Assembly: GCA_900315505.1 (NCBI GenBank)
Contig: OMZG01000007.1
Location: 27,806 to 91,805, forward strand
Length of the DNA stretch: 64,000 nt
Direction of reading: 5' to 3'
Source: an uncultured Lachnospiraceae bacterium
GTDB taxonomy: Bacteria; Bacillota; Clostridia; Lachnospirales; Lachnospiraceae
Part shown: positions 24,982-34,583 of the stretch, in pieces
Numbering within the stretch: the first letter of the stretch is position 1
How the letters are laid out: each line of letters begins with the position of its first letter
Notes under the pieces: generated by a model
Database searches by the model: none
What the model was told of the DNA's origin: nothing
What the model saw: only the letters and a program-made list of their open reading frames with translations
Program-made: the position numbers and the translations under genes

Positions 24982-26448
24982 TTGGATTTCACTGAATCAA
25001 CATACAGCTTTATCAGAAGAAGCGGAATGTTAGGGCAGAAAGGATCCGTAACCGTAGGTATATCCGGGGGTGCGGATTCTGTCTGTCTTTTTTTGCAATT
25101 AAATAAATTAAAGGACCGGCTGGGGATCACGCTCAGGGCAGTCACGGTGGAGCATGGCATCCGTGGAGATGATAGTGAGAGAGATGCGGAATTCTCGAGG
25201 GCACTCTGTGAGAGACATGGCGTGGAATGCCGCGTGGTACATGTTGATGCGCCGAGGCGGGCAGAGGAGAAGGGAATATCGCTGGAGGAGGCAGCCAGAC
25301 AGCTGAGATACGAGGCCTTTTTTGAAAATACGGGTGAGGGCGACTGTATCGCGCTCGCACATCATATGGAGGATCAGGCAGAGACTGTGCTCTTTCATAT
25401 GATCAGGGGAAGCGGCGTGAAGGGCCTTATCGGAATGCGTCCGGTGACAGAGATGAATGGACGGTATATCATCAGGCCGCTTCTTACAGCGACGAAGGAG
25501 GAGATACTTGCGGAGCTCTCGAAGGAGGGGCAGGATTACTGTACCGATTCCACGAACTCAGACACCACATATGCGAGGAACAGGCTCAGGTCAGTCATCA
25601 TTCCGGAGCTTGAACAGATCAACCATGGCGCAGTCAGGCATATCTGCGAATCGGCAGAGAGTGTCGGTGAGCTGTATGACAGATTTTTCACAGAAGAAAA
25701 GCAAGTGCTGGACCGTGCGTTCATAAGAGGGGAAAGACAGGAGGATATGCGCCTGCGGGTCAGTGAGATAAAGGATCTCGATGATACTGCCAGACGGATG
25801 ATCCTGATGGAATACCTCAGGCAGACACTCCGCAGCATAAAGGACGTGAGCAGGGAGCATCTGAACCGGCTTTCGGAGCTTGTGCATGACAGCACCGCCT
25901 TCTCATACAATCTTCCCAAAGAAGCTGTGATCAGGCTTGAATACGGAGTTCTTGGCGTAGTGTATGCAGATGATGTTGCGGAGAGGATCGACGGGATCAG
26001 CCTTGATGGGCTCGGTGAAACAGGAAGAATGACGGTGAATGCGGGCAGATATACCATCGATCTGGACATAATGAGTCGCGACGGAGCATTTATTCCTTCG
26101 AAGACCTATGAAAAATGGCTCGATTATGATAAAATAAAGAATGGCTTGTGCCTTAGAAGCAGACGTGAGGGTGACTTTTTCACGATAGATGCAGCAGGGC
26201 ATAGGAAGAGGTTCAGAGATTATTGCAGAAATGAGAAGATTCCTGAGGCTGACAGGGACCGTATCCCGCTTCTTGTCCATGATGGTTCGCAAATAGCATG
26301 GGCCATCGGATACAGGATCAGCGAGGATGCGAAGGTGACTGAGCAGACGAAGAGAATCCTTAGAATAAAGGCATCAGTGGAGGAAGACAATGGCAGACAG
26401 AATAAGGGTTATGATCACAGAGGAAGAGCTCGACAAGAGAATCCGTGA
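24982..26448 (+). CDS. tilS: tRNA(Ile)-lysidine synthase
   Basis: This 488-residue enzyme has the PP-loop VGISGGADSVCLFLQL for ATP binding, the IALAHHMEDQAETVLF segment typical of TilS, and a C-terminal domain with RREGDFFT and IPLLVHDG. TilS converts the wobble cytidine of tRNA-Ile(CAU) to lysidine so that it reads AUA. The likely start is TTG at 24982, with AAGGA eight bases upstream and just after the divIC stop. The 3' end overlaps hpt by 59 bases, longer than usual, with the last residues after VEEDNGRQNKG sharing hpt's start region. Confidence 0.93.
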   Translation: MDFTESTYSFIRRSGMLGQKGSVTVGISGGADSVCLFLQLNKLKDRLGITLRAVTVEHGIRGDDSERDAEFSRALCERHGVECRVVHVDAPRRAEEKGISLEEAARQLRYEAFFENTGEGDCIALAHHMEDQAETVLFHMIRGSGVKGLIGMRPVTEMNGRYIIRPLLTATKEEILAELSKEGQDYCTDSTNSDTTYARNRLRSVIIPELEQINHGAVRHICESAESVGELYDRFFTEEKQVLDRAFIRGERQEDMRLRVSEIKDLDDTARRMILMEYLRQTLRSIKDVSREHLNRLSELVHDSTAFSYNLPKEAVIRLEYGVLGVVYADDVAERIDGISLDGLGETGRMTVNAGRYTIDLDIMSRDGAFIPSKTYEKWLDYDKIKNGLCLRSRREGDFFTIDAAGHRKRFRDYCRNEKIPEADRDRIPLLVHDGSQIAWAIGYRISEDAKVTEQTKRILRIKASVEEDNGRQNKGYDHRGRARQENP

Positions 26449-26920
26449 GCTCGGATCACAGATCAGTGCAGACTATGAGGGCGAGAGCATTTTTCTCGTG
26501 TGCATACTGAAGGGCGCGGCAATGTTCGCCTGTGAGCTCGCAAAAAGGATCACGGTTCCGGTGACGATGGACTTCATGGCTACGTCAAGCTACGGCTCGG
26601 GTACGGTATCGAGTGGCGAGGTAAAGATAAAGAAGGACCTGGATCTCCCGATGGAAGGGCGCAATGTCCTGATCGTGGAGGATATTATCGATAGTGGGAA
26701 TACGCTGAATTTCCTGTCGCAGCTGTTCAGGGACAGGAATGCGAAGAGCGTGAAAATGTGTACGATGCTCGACAAGCCTGACAGACGCGAGGTCGATGTG
26801 GATGTGGACTATACAGGATTTACGATACCGGATGAGTTCGTGGTCGGGTTCGGGCTGGACTATGACCAGAAATACAGGAATCTGCCGTACATCGGAGTTG
26901 TTGAGAATCCCGGAGAATAA
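26390..26920 (+). CDS. hpt: Hypoxanthine phosphoribosyltransferase
   Basis: The 176-residue enzyme has VCILKGAAMFACELAKRI, the flexible loop SSYGSG, and the phosphoribosyl-pyrophosphate site VLIVEDIIDSGNTL. It salvages hypoxanthine and guanine to nucleotides in the cytosol. GGAGGAAG precedes the ATG inside the tilS 3' end. The tilS-hpt-ftsH order is conserved across Firmicutes and supports the call. Confidence 0.95.
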   Translation: MADRIRVMITEEELDKRIRELGSQISADYEGESIFLVCILKGAAMFACELAKRITVPVTMDFMATSSYGSGTVSSGEVKIKKDLDLPMEGRNVLIVEDIIDSGNTLNFLSQLFRDRNAKSVKMCTMLDKPDRREVDVDVDYTGFTIPDEFVVGFGLDYDQKYRNLPYIGVVENPGE

Positions 26921-26935
26921 AGAAAGGGGTCATCT

Positions 26936-28759
26936 TTGGAACAGAAGAGAAGAAGCTTCAGCGGACTGTGGTTTTATCTGATACTGGTGCTTATAGTGCT
27001 GGCATTCTGGATGGCGCTTACATCGCACAGAGGCTCGAATTATTCAGTAAGCCAGCTGGAGCAGGCGATAGAGAAGGATCAGGTATCATCCATACAGATC
27101 CAGCAGAACCGTGAGGTTCCGACAGGAGAGGTGGATGTAAAGCTTAGCGGCGACAGTACGAATTATTATTTCTACGTATCAGACGTGAAGGAAATCCAGC
27201 GTGCGCTTTCAGAAAAGGGAGTCAGCTATTCGGTCAGCGATGTGCCGCATGACACCTGGGTGAGCGAGCTGCTGCCGATACTTATCATATTTGCGATGTT
27301 CTTTATCCTGTTCACCGTCATGATGAATGGCAGGGCCATGCAGATGGGCGGACAGAGCTCGAGAATGGCGAATTTCGGCAAGAGCCGCGCCCACATGATC
27401 TCCAAGGAAAAGGTGAAGGTCAGGTTCAAGGATGTCGCAGGACTCGAAGAGGAGAAGAAGGAGCTTGAGGAGGTCGTGGATTTCCTGAAGGCTCCAGACA
27501 AGTACACACACATGGGAGCACGAATCCCTAAGGGAATGCTTCTCGTAGGCCCTCCGGGCACAGGAAAGACACTGCTTGCAAAGGCAGTCGCAGGAGAGGC
27601 AGGAGTGCCGTTTTTCTCGATATCAGGATCGGACTTCGTTGAGATGTTCGTCGGAGTCGGAGCAGCAAGAGTCAGGGATCTCTTTGCAGATGCCAAGAAG
27701 AATGCCCCATGTATCGTATTCATCGACGAGATAGATGCAGTAGCAAGACGCCGTGGAAGCGGCATGGGCGGCGGACATGATGAGAGAGAGCAGACGCTCA
27801 ACCAGATGCTTGTCGAGATGGACGGCTTCGAGGAGAACGAGGGTATTATCGTCATGGCAGCTACGAACCGTGAGGACATCCTCGATCCGGCTCTCACGAG
27901 ACCGGGCAGATTCGACAGGAAGATATATGTAGGCCGCCCGGATATCAAGGGAAGGGAAGAGATACTCAGAGTCCATGCGGAGAATAAGCCGCTTGCAGAC
28001 AATGTAGATCTGCATAATATAGCACAGACCACCGTGGGATTCTCAGGAGCTGATCTTGAGAACCTGCTGAATGAGGCAGCAATACTCGCAGCCAAGAGCA
28101 GCAGACCATATATCACGGAGAAGGATATCAAGGATGCCTATGTGAAGGTCAGCGTGGGTACAGAGAAGAAGAGCCGTGTGATCACAGAGGAAGAAAAGAG
28201 GATCACTGCTTACCATGAGTCAGGTCATGCGATCCTGATGCAGGTGCTGCCAAAGGCAGGCCCGGTGAACTGGATCTCTATCATTCCTACGGGCCCGGCA
28301 GGCGGATATACCATGCCTCTGATGGAAAAGGATGACATGTACAATACCCGTGGCAAGATGATAGATGATATCATCGTGGACTTCGGAGGAAGAGTCGCCG
28401 AGGAGCTTGTATTCGACGATATTACCACAGGCGCATCGAATGATATCCAGAAGGCCACGAAGACGGCAAGGGATATGGTGACCATCTACGGATTCTCATC
28501 AGATATCGGACCGATCAATTACCAGAACGGCGATCCACAGGAGATATTCCTTGGCAGAGACTTAGGACATGCCAGACCATACGGTGAGGCAATCGCCACA
28601 TCAATCGACGAAGAGGTCAGGCTTATAATCGATCAGTGCTATGCTAAGGCAAAGCAGATTATCAGTGACCATAGAGACATACTTGACAGAAGCGCTGCTC
28701 TTCTCATGGAGAAGGAGAAGGTCAGCAGGGAAGAGTTCGAGGCTCTTTTCGAAGAGTAA
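26936..28759 (+). CDS. ftsH: Membrane ATP-dependent zinc metalloprotease FtsH
   Basis: The 607-residue protease has two membrane helices (about 10-28 and 103-125) flanking a small outer domain. The AAA module has Walker A GPPGTGKT (about 205-212), Walker [11 protein letters not shown] and an SRH with [19 protein letters not shown]. The zinc site HESGH is at His427-His431. It degrades membrane and short-lived regulatory proteins. The start is TTG at 26936 after AAAGGGG. The acidic C-terminal tail is short. Nothing looks damaged. Confidence 0.96.
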   Translation: MEQKRRSFSGLWFYLILVLIVLAFWMALTSHRGSNYSVSQLEQAIEKDQVSSIQIQQNREVPTGEVDVKLSGDSTNYYFYVSDVKEIQRALSEKGVSYSVSDVPHDTWVSELLPILIIFAMFFILFTVMMNGRAMQMGGQSSRMANFGKSRAHMISKEKVKVRFKDVAGLEEEKKELEEVVDFLKAPDKYTHMGARIPKGMLLVGPPGTGKTLLAKAVAGEAGVPFFSISGSDFVEMFVGVGAARVRDLFADAKKNAPCIVFIDEIDAVARRRGSGMGGGHDEREQTLNQMLVEMDGFEENEGIIVMAATNREDILDPALTRPGRFDRKIYVGRPDIKGREEILRVHAENKPLADNVDLHNIAQTTVGFSGADLENLLNEAAILAAKSSRPYITEKDIKDAYVKVSVGTEKKSRVITEEEKRITAYHESGHAILMQVLPKAGPVNWISIIPTGPAGGYTMPLMEKDDMYNTRGKMIDDIIVDFGGRVAEELVFDDITTGASNDIQKATKTARDMVTIYGFSSDIGPINYQNGDPQEIFLGRDLGHARPYGEAIATSIDEEVRLIIDQCYAKAKQIISDHRDILDRSAALLMEKEKVSREEFEALFEE

Positions 28760-28772
28760 TGGAGATGAATAA

Positions 28773-30824
28773 ATGAACAGAGAAGCCCTATTTTCAGATG
28801 GTACGAGAGCGTACACGACTCCTCCAGAGCCGGAGGAGAATGAAACAGTGACAGTGCGTCTTCGTACAGCGAAGGGCGACGACCTGCGAGTCAGCGTGAT
28901 AATAGACGGTGGCAGGGAAATCGAATGTATCAGGGAAGAGAGATCCGCAGACGACGGAGTATTCAGCTATTACTGTTGTGATATAGTCCTTGGAACAGAT
29001 ATGGTGTCATACTATTTCAAGATCCACAGTGATGAGGGAACTCTTTTCTTTGACAGGTTCGGAGTTACAGATTCGCTGAGACCGCAGTATTTCTTCAGGA
29101 TATCACCGGGATTCCATACGCCGGAATGGGCGAAGGGCGCAGTAATGTACCAGATCCTTGTAGACAGGTTCTGCAATGGTGATAAGTCTAATGACGTAGA
29201 AAATAATGAATATTATTACATCAATACATACGTGCATCATGTAGACAGCTGGTCGAAACCGCCAGCTGATTTTGATGTACCGAATTTCTATGGCGGAGAT
29301 CTCGAGGGCGTGAGACAGAAGCTGTATTATCTCAAGAGTCTTGGTGTGGAGGTCATATATTTCAACCCGCTATTTGTGTCACCATCGAATCATAAGTATG
29401 ATATCCAGGATTATGACCATATAGACCCGCATCTCGCCAGGATTGTAGAGGATGGCGGGGAAGATCTGACGCCGGGAGACTATGACAATACCCATTCCAC
29501 GAGGTACCAGAAGAGGACTACAGGAGCGGCCAATCTCGAGGCCTCGAATGAGTATTTCGCAAGGTTCGTGGAGGAAGCGCATAATAAGGGGATCAGGGTC
29601 ATTCTCGACGGAGTATTCAATCACTGCGGTTCATTCAATAAATGGCTCGACCGTGAGAGAATATACGAGGGACAGGGAGGATATGAGCCTGGGGCCTATA
29701 TCACGAAGGACAGCCCTTATCATGACTTTTTCCATTTCTATGAGGACGGAGACGACAAGTGGCCATATAATAATTCCTATGATGGCTGGTGGGGGAATGA
29801 CACCCTTCCGAAGCTGAATTATGAGGGCTCGCAGGCCCTTGAGGATTATATTATCAATATCGGACGCAAATGGGTTTCACCGCCGTACAACTGTGATGGC
29901 TGGAGACTCGATGTGGCTGCAGATCTGGGACATTCGCCGGAGTACAATCACGAGTTCTGGAGACGCTTCAGGAGAGAGGTAAAGGATGCGAATCCGGATG
30001 CGGTGATCCTTGCGGAGCACTACGGAGACGCTACACCGTGGCTGTCGGGAGACCAGTGGGATACTGTCATGAACTATGATGCGTTCATGGAGCCGGTATC
30101 ATTTTTCCTGACAGGAATGGAAAAGCATTCGGACCGCTTCGAGGCAGATCTGTATGGCGACGGACGTGTATTCGAGATCACGATGAGACACGCGATGTGC
30201 GAATTTCTGCCATCATCGCTGTACTGTGCCATGAATGAGCTGGACAATCACGACCATTCGAGATTCCTTACGAGGACGAATCATAAGGTAGGACGTGTGG
30301 CTGAGCTCGGAAGTGAAGCAGCAGGCGAGGGCGTTGCCCCTTCAGTGCTGAAGCTTGCAGCGCTGATACAGATGACCTGGCCTGGAGCGCCGACAATTTA
30401 CTACGGAGATGAAGCAGGAGTTGTCGGATTCACAGATCCCGACAGCAGACGTACATATCCGTGGGATCATGCGAATTATGAGCTTGTGGATTTCCACAGG
30501 GATCTGATCTTCATGCGCAAGGTGAATACGGCGCTGAAGAACGGCTCGCTGGATTTCCTGACCTGCGGGAGGAATTTTATCAGCTATGCCAGGTTCAATC
30601 ATGAGGAGAGGATGGTGATAGCAATCAATTCCGGATCGGACAGCATGGATGTGGACATCCCGGTATGGAAGGGCGATGTGCCGATGGAGTGCATAATGAC
30701 ACAGGTATTTGCCACGACGCCGAAGGGCTATTCGCTGATGCCTGTCAATATGACGGTACAGAAGGGCATCCTGCATATCAGACTGTCCGGGCTATCGGGG
30801 GTGGTTCTGTCCTATGAGCTCTAA
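28773..30824 (+). CDS. Intracellular GH13 alpha-glucan hydrolase (neopullulanase/cyclomaltodextrinase type)
   Basis: The 683-residue enzyme lacks a signal peptide. An N-terminal CBM34-like beta domain (about 1-115) precedes the barrel, which starts AVMYQILVDRFCNGDKSN. All four GH13 motifs are visible: DGVFNHCG, GWRLDVAAD (nucleophile Asp380), LAEHYGD (acid Glu415) and LDNHDHSRF. It probably hydrolyses maltodextrins, cyclodextrins or pullulan in the cytosol. The length is about 80-100 residues greater than classical neopullulanase, partly from inserts around 225-250 and 290-330. It overlaps the next gene by 11 bases, which ties it to a functionally unrelated operon. Confidence 0.92.
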   Translation: MNREALFSDGTRAYTTPPEPEENETVTVRLRTAKGDDLRVSVIIDGGREIECIREERSADDGVFSYYCCDIVLGTDMVSYYFKIHSDEGTLFFDRFGVTDSLRPQYFFRISPGFHTPEWAKGAVMYQILVDRFCNGDKSNDVENNEYYYINTYVHHVDSWSKPPADFDVPNFYGGDLEGVRQKLYYLKSLGVEVIYFNPLFVSPSNHKYDIQDYDHIDPHLARIVEDGGEDLTPGDYDNTHSTRYQKRTTGAANLEASNEYFARFVEEAHNKGIRVILDGVFNHCGSFNKWLDRERIYEGQGGYEPGAYITKDSPYHDFFHFYEDGDDKWPYNNSYDGWWGNDTLPKLNYEGSQALEDYIINIGRKWVSPPYNCDGWRLDVAADLGHSPEYNHEFWRRFRREVKDANPDAVILAEHYGDATPWLSGDQWDTVMNYDAFMEPVSFFLTGMEKHSDRFEADLYGDGRVFEITMRHAMCEFLPSSLYCAMNELDNHDHSRFLTRTNHKVGRVAELGSEAAGEGVAPSVLKLAALIQMTWPGAPTIYYGDEAGVVGFTDPDSRRTYPWDHANYELVDFHRDLIFMRKVNTALKNGSLDFLTCGRNFISYARFNHEERMVIAINSGSDSMDVDIPVWKGDVPMECIMTQVFATTPKGYSLMPVNMTVQKGILHIRLSGLSGVVLSYEL

Positions 30825-33495
30825 GATTACATTGGGAATAGTAGCACATGTAGACGCAGGAAAGACGACACTGTCAGAGGCGATGCTTTTTGCGGCGGGA
30901 GTGCGCAGACGTCATGGAAATATAAATAACGGAGATACTGCATTAGATACAGATGCCATAGAGCGCAGACGCGGTATTACCATATACTCCCGTGAAGCTC
31001 GTTTCGAAAAGGACGGAGTACTGATCCAGTTTATCGATACGCCGGGACATGTGGATTTCGGCGCGGAGATGGAGAGAGTCCTGCCGGTGCTGGACGTAGC
31101 GGTACTCGTCATAAGCGGGATTTCCGGAGTGGACAGTCATACGGGAAGCCTCTTCAGACTGCTGTCGTATTACAATGTGCCGACATTCATTTTCGTCAAC
31201 AAGATGGACATAGCAAGGCTGGCGAAGGAGGAGCTTTTTGCGCAGATCACCAGGAATCTGTCAGGCAATGCAGTTGATTTTTCTCTGGAGAAGGGTGAGC
31301 TTGAGGAGGAGCTTGCATTCTGCAGTGATGAGCTGCTTGCGGAATATGAAGATAATAAGAGCCTTTCAGATGATGGAATCCGAAAGGCTTTTTCTCAAAG
31401 AAAATTCTTCCCGGTGCTGTTCGGAAATGCAGTAAAATATACAGTAAAGGACGAGGTCGAGCAGCCACCTCAGGGAGTAAATGAACTGATGGAGCTCTTG
31501 GCACGGCTGTCATCTCCGAAGCCATATAGCGAGGGCTTCGGAGCATACTGCTATAAGGTGACGAGGGAAGGAAATTCAAGACTTGTACACCTGAAGATGA
31601 CAGGGGGAAGTCTGTCTGTCAGGGAAGTCATAGGTGAGGATAAGGTCACCCGTATAAGGCTTGTAAACGGGGACAAGTCAGAGAGCGTGGAGAGGATAGA
31701 GGCCGGTGATGTGGCGAGCATAGAGGGCCTGGCACATGTGAAGGCTGGCGATGCTCTTGGTGAATGCGAGGGCAGTGGAAAGCCGCTTCTTGAGCCGGTC
31801 ATGTCATACAGAGTCATACCTCCTGCAGATATCACACCCCAGCAGCTGTATGATGACATGATGATCCTCGGGGAGGAGGACCCGTCTCTTAATGTAGAGT
31901 GGCTTGAGGCCACAAAGGAAGTGCATATCCGTGTGATGGGGAAGGTGCAGAGCGAGGTCATCAGCGAGTCAGTAAAGAACAGATTCGGATATACGGTAAG
32001 CTTCGATGCAGGCCGCATCATGTACAAGGAGACAATCAGCTGTGGCGCAGAGGGAATAGGGCATTTCGAGCCGCTGCGTCATTATGCGGAGGTGCGGCTG
32101 TTGCTGGAGCCGGGAGAGCCGGATAGTGGAATAGTGGTAGAAAATGAATGCTCCACTGACATTCTTGACAGGAATTACCAGCAGCAGGTGCTGTCCGTAC
32201 TGAACGGATACCATCACAGAGGAGTGCTTACAGGGAGCCCGCTGACGGATGTGAGGATCACTCTCGTGGGCGGCAGATCGAATAATAATCATACAATGGG
32301 CGGTGATTTCCGTAATGCCACTATCAGGGCGGTCAGGCAGGGACTCATGAAGGCAGAGCCCCTGCTTCTCGAGCCGTGGTACAGGGTGAATCTGATCATC
32401 AGCACGGACGCAGTCGGAGCGGCTCTCAATGACCTTATGCAGATGGGCGGTTCTACGGAGCAGCCGAGGATATATGAGAATCAGGCAGAGATAAGCGGAG
32501 AGGTCCCGGTAAGCTCATTCATGGAGTATTCGGAGAGGCTGTCTGTATATACGAATGGTCCGCAGAATGTGGAGCTTTCGAGTGCCGGCTACCGTCCATG
32601 CCACAATGCAGACGAGATAATTGCAGAGAGAATGTATGTGCCGGAGAGCGACAGGAAGAATTCACCGTCGTCTGTGTTCTGCTTTCACGGAGTCGGAGAG
32701 GATGTGCCGTGGTATATGGTCGATTCGATCGCGAGGAGCGAGCCGGTACTGAAGGGAGATTCGCGCGTGGACTGGGAGCATACGGCTGAGGTGATAGATG
32801 AAGCCGTATCAGAGGTTCAGGAGGTGTATGAACGCAGAGAGGAGCAGCTTGCCGGCGACGGAGCGATGGAGAAGCATTCTGCAAAAAAGAGCTCATACCA
32901 GGGCTACAGCGGCATGAGTGCCGAGCTTGAGGAGATATTCATCAGAGAGTTCGGTGAGATAAAAAGACCGCTGGCTGATGATTTTTCCACGGAAAGGGAT
33001 TATGACCGTGAGGAAAATATCCGCAATGCAAAGGAGGACTACATCCAGGCCCATCCGAATCTTGCAGAGAAGCGCAGGACGCAGAACATCAGGGACAGAT
33101 ACCTGATAGTGGATGGCTATAATGTGATCCATGCATCGAAGGAGCTGTCTGATCTGTTCAGGGAAAATATGGATGCTGCCAGGACGCGTCTCGAGGATGA
33201 AGTATCGAATTATCAGGGCTTTGACGGGGCAGAGACGATCATCGTATTCGATGCATATAATCGTAAGAATAATGCCGGCCGTACCATGAGGAAGGGGAAT
33301 ATCGCCGTCGTCTTCACAAAGGAGGACCAGACGGCTGACGCATATATAGAGAAATTCACGCATGATCACAGGGACAAGGATTCCGTGAGGGTCGTGACAT
33401 CGGATAATGCAGAGCAGACGATAGCCATAGGAAACGGCGCTATCAGGGTATCGTCGAGGGAATTCCTGAAGGAGCTGAAGAAAGCACATCTATGA
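30814..33495 (+). CDS. TetM/EF-G-like ribosomal GTPase fused to a Rae1/YacP-type NYN ribonuclease domain
   Basis: The protein has 893 residues. The N-terminal 640 are a translational GTPase of the ribosomal-protection type: G1 AHVDAGKTTLSE, G2 RRRGITI, G3 DTPGHVDF, G4 NKMD, followed by EF-G-like domains II-V (GGRSNNNHTMGGDFRNA). A charged linker (about 640-760) leads to an NYN/PIN-like nuclease domain (about 762-893) with YLIVDGYNVIHA (Asp767), FDAYN, and VVTSDNAEQT. In Bacillus, YacP/Rae1 is a separate enzyme that cuts mRNA in the ribosomal A site, the region where TetM-like GTPases bind. The fusion is therefore mechanistically coherent. It may rescue or sense stalled ribosomes; tetracycline resistance is possible but unproven. 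Confidence 0.9.
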   Translation: MSSKITLGIVAHVDAGKTTLSEAMLFAAGVRRRHGNINNGDTALDTDAIERRRGITIYSREARFEKDGVLIQFIDTPGHVDFGAEMERVLPVLDVAVLVISGISGVDSHTGSLFRLLSYYNVPTFIFVNKMDIARLAKEELFAQITRNLSGNAVDFSLEKGELEEELAFCSDELLAEYEDNKSLSDDGIRKAFSQRKFFPVLFGNAVKYTVKDEVEQPPQGVNELMELLARLSSPKPYSEGFGAYCYKVTREGNSRLVHLKMTGGSLSVREVIGEDKVTRIRLVNGDKSESVERIEAGDVASIEGLAHVKAGDALGECEGSGKPLLEPVMSYRVIPPADITPQQLYDDMMILGEEDPSLNVEWLEATKEVHIRVMGKVQSEVISESVKNRFGYTVSFDAGRIMYKETISCGAEGIGHFEPLRHYAEVRLLLEPGEPDSGIVVENECSTDILDRNYQQQVLSVLNGYHHRGVLTGSPLTDVRITLVGGRSNNNHTMGGDFRNATIRAVRQGLMKAEPLLLEPWYRVNLIISTDAVGAALNDLMQMGGSTEQPRIYENQAEISGEVPVSSFMEYSERLSVYTNGPQNVELSSAGYRPCHNADEIIAERMYVPESDRKNSPSSVFCFHGVGEDVPWYMVDSIARSEPVLKGDSRVDWEHTAEVIDEAVSEVQEVYERREEQLAGDGAMEKHSAKKSSYQGYSGMSAELEEIFIREFGEIKRPLADDFSTERDYDREENIRNAKEDYIQAHPNLAEKRRTQNIRDRYLIVDGYNVIHASKELSDLFRENMDAARTRLEDEVSNYQGFDGAETIIVFDAYNRKNNAGRTMRKGNIAVVFTKEDQTADAYIEKFTHDHRDKDSVRVVTSDNAEQTIAIGNGAIRVSSREFLKELKKAHL

Positions 33496-34583
33496 AGATA
33501 CTACACTGTGCAGATATACATCTGGATTCGAAAATGGAGAATAAGCTGTCACCGGATCAGGCAAGGGAGCGCAGGAAGGAAATCCTCGAGGGCTTCCACA
33601 ATATGATCTCGTATGCTGAGAAGAATGACATACAGACAGTGCTCATAGCAGGAGATCTCTTTGACAGAAGGCATATCAGGAAGACCGTGAAGGATGAGGT
33701 AAAGCAGGAATTCATCTCACATCCTGACATAGAATTCTACTATCTGAGAGGGAATCATGACATCACTGATTTCCTTGATGATCTCGATGAGGTGCCGAAG
33801 AACCTGCATCTTTTCTCGGCAGACAGATGGACCTCATACCAGTGTCCGGATAATATCGTGATCACAGGCAGGGAGCTGGATGCGAAGTCGTCATCAGATC
33901 TGCTGAGTGAGATGGTGCTTGACCCGTCCAAGGTGAATATAGTCATGCTTCACGGGCAGGACAGTGAATACCAGTCGAGAGACAATGCATACACCATAGA
34001 GCTGCCAAAGCTGCGCGGGAGATACATAGATTATCTGGCTCTTGGCCATATACACAGCTACAGGTGGGAGGAGCTCGATGACAGAGGAGTTTACTGCTAT
34101 CCGGGATGTCCCGAGGGCAGGGGCTTCGATGAGTGCGGGAAAAAGGGCTTCGTAGTCCTTGATATAGACAGTACCGGCATCAGATCACATGAGTTTGTAT
34201 CGCTCGCGAAGCGACAGCTTCATGAGATAAAGGTCGGGGTCGAGCCTGATGATGACCTGAATGCGATAGTGAAGAAGGTAAAGGCAGTCCTTGAGAAGGC
34301 CTCGCCTGATGATCTGATCAGGATAGACCTTTTCGGAAGAAAAAACATGGATCTCGAGATCGACTGTGACTGGATTCGTATGCATACGGACCAGGGCTTT
34401 TATTTCTATGATGTGAAGGATGACACCAGGGTCAGGATCAATTACGAGAATTTTGCCCATGACTGGTCACTGAAGGGTACCTTCGTGAGGACAGTCCAGG
34501 GACTTGATATGGATGAGGAGAGAAAGGCACAGATCATCGAACTCGGAATCCGTGCAATAATGGAAGGGAGCCTCCAGGAATGA
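33492..34583 (+). CDS. SbcD/YhaO-like metallophosphoesterase nuclease
   Basis: The 363-residue protein starts MKILHCADIHLDSKMENKLS and has the phosphoesterase motifs DIHLD, IAGDLFDR, RGNHD, and LGHIHSY, the conserved dimetal site of Mre11/SbcD nucleases. These act with an SbcC/Rad50-type ATPase to trim DNA ends or hairpins. ATGA overlaps link it to the fused GTPase upstream and to the SbcC-like gene downstream. The capping domain is present (about 240-340). Length and partner fit the YhaO branch of the family. Confidence 0.9.
   Translation: MKILHCADIHLDSKMENKLSPDQARERRKEILEGFHNMISYAEKNDIQTVLIAGDLFDRRHIRKTVKDEVKQEFISHPDIEFYYLRGNHDITDFLDDLDEVPKNLHLFSADRWTSYQCPDNIVITGRELDAKSSSDLLSEMVLDPSKVNIVMLHGQDSEYQSRDNAYTIELPKLRGRYIDYLALGHIHSYRWEELDDRGVYCYPGCPEGRGFDECGKKGFVVLDIDSTGIRSHEFVSLAKRQLHEIKVGVEPDDDLNAIVKKVKAVLEKASPDDLIRIDLFGRKNMDLEIDCDWIRMHTDQGFYFYDVKDDTRVRINYENFAHDWSLKGTFVRTVQGLDMDEERKAQIIELGIRAIMEGSLQE

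Noticed and set aside
25536..26069. A 177-codon open frame opposite tilS
   Set aside because: It is a shadow of tilS: low complexity, no ribosome-binding site, no family resemblance.
27226..28131. A 301-codon open frame on the minus strand opposite ftsH
   Set aside because: FtsH motifs occupy the other strand. The antisense product is Ser/Pro-rich without domains and has no start signal.
30814..33495. Simple annotation as a tetracycline-resistance determinant
   Set aside because: The GTPase half resembles TetM, but the fused NYN nuclease and the chromosomal operon context argue for a broader ribosome role. Resistance cannot be concluded from sequence.
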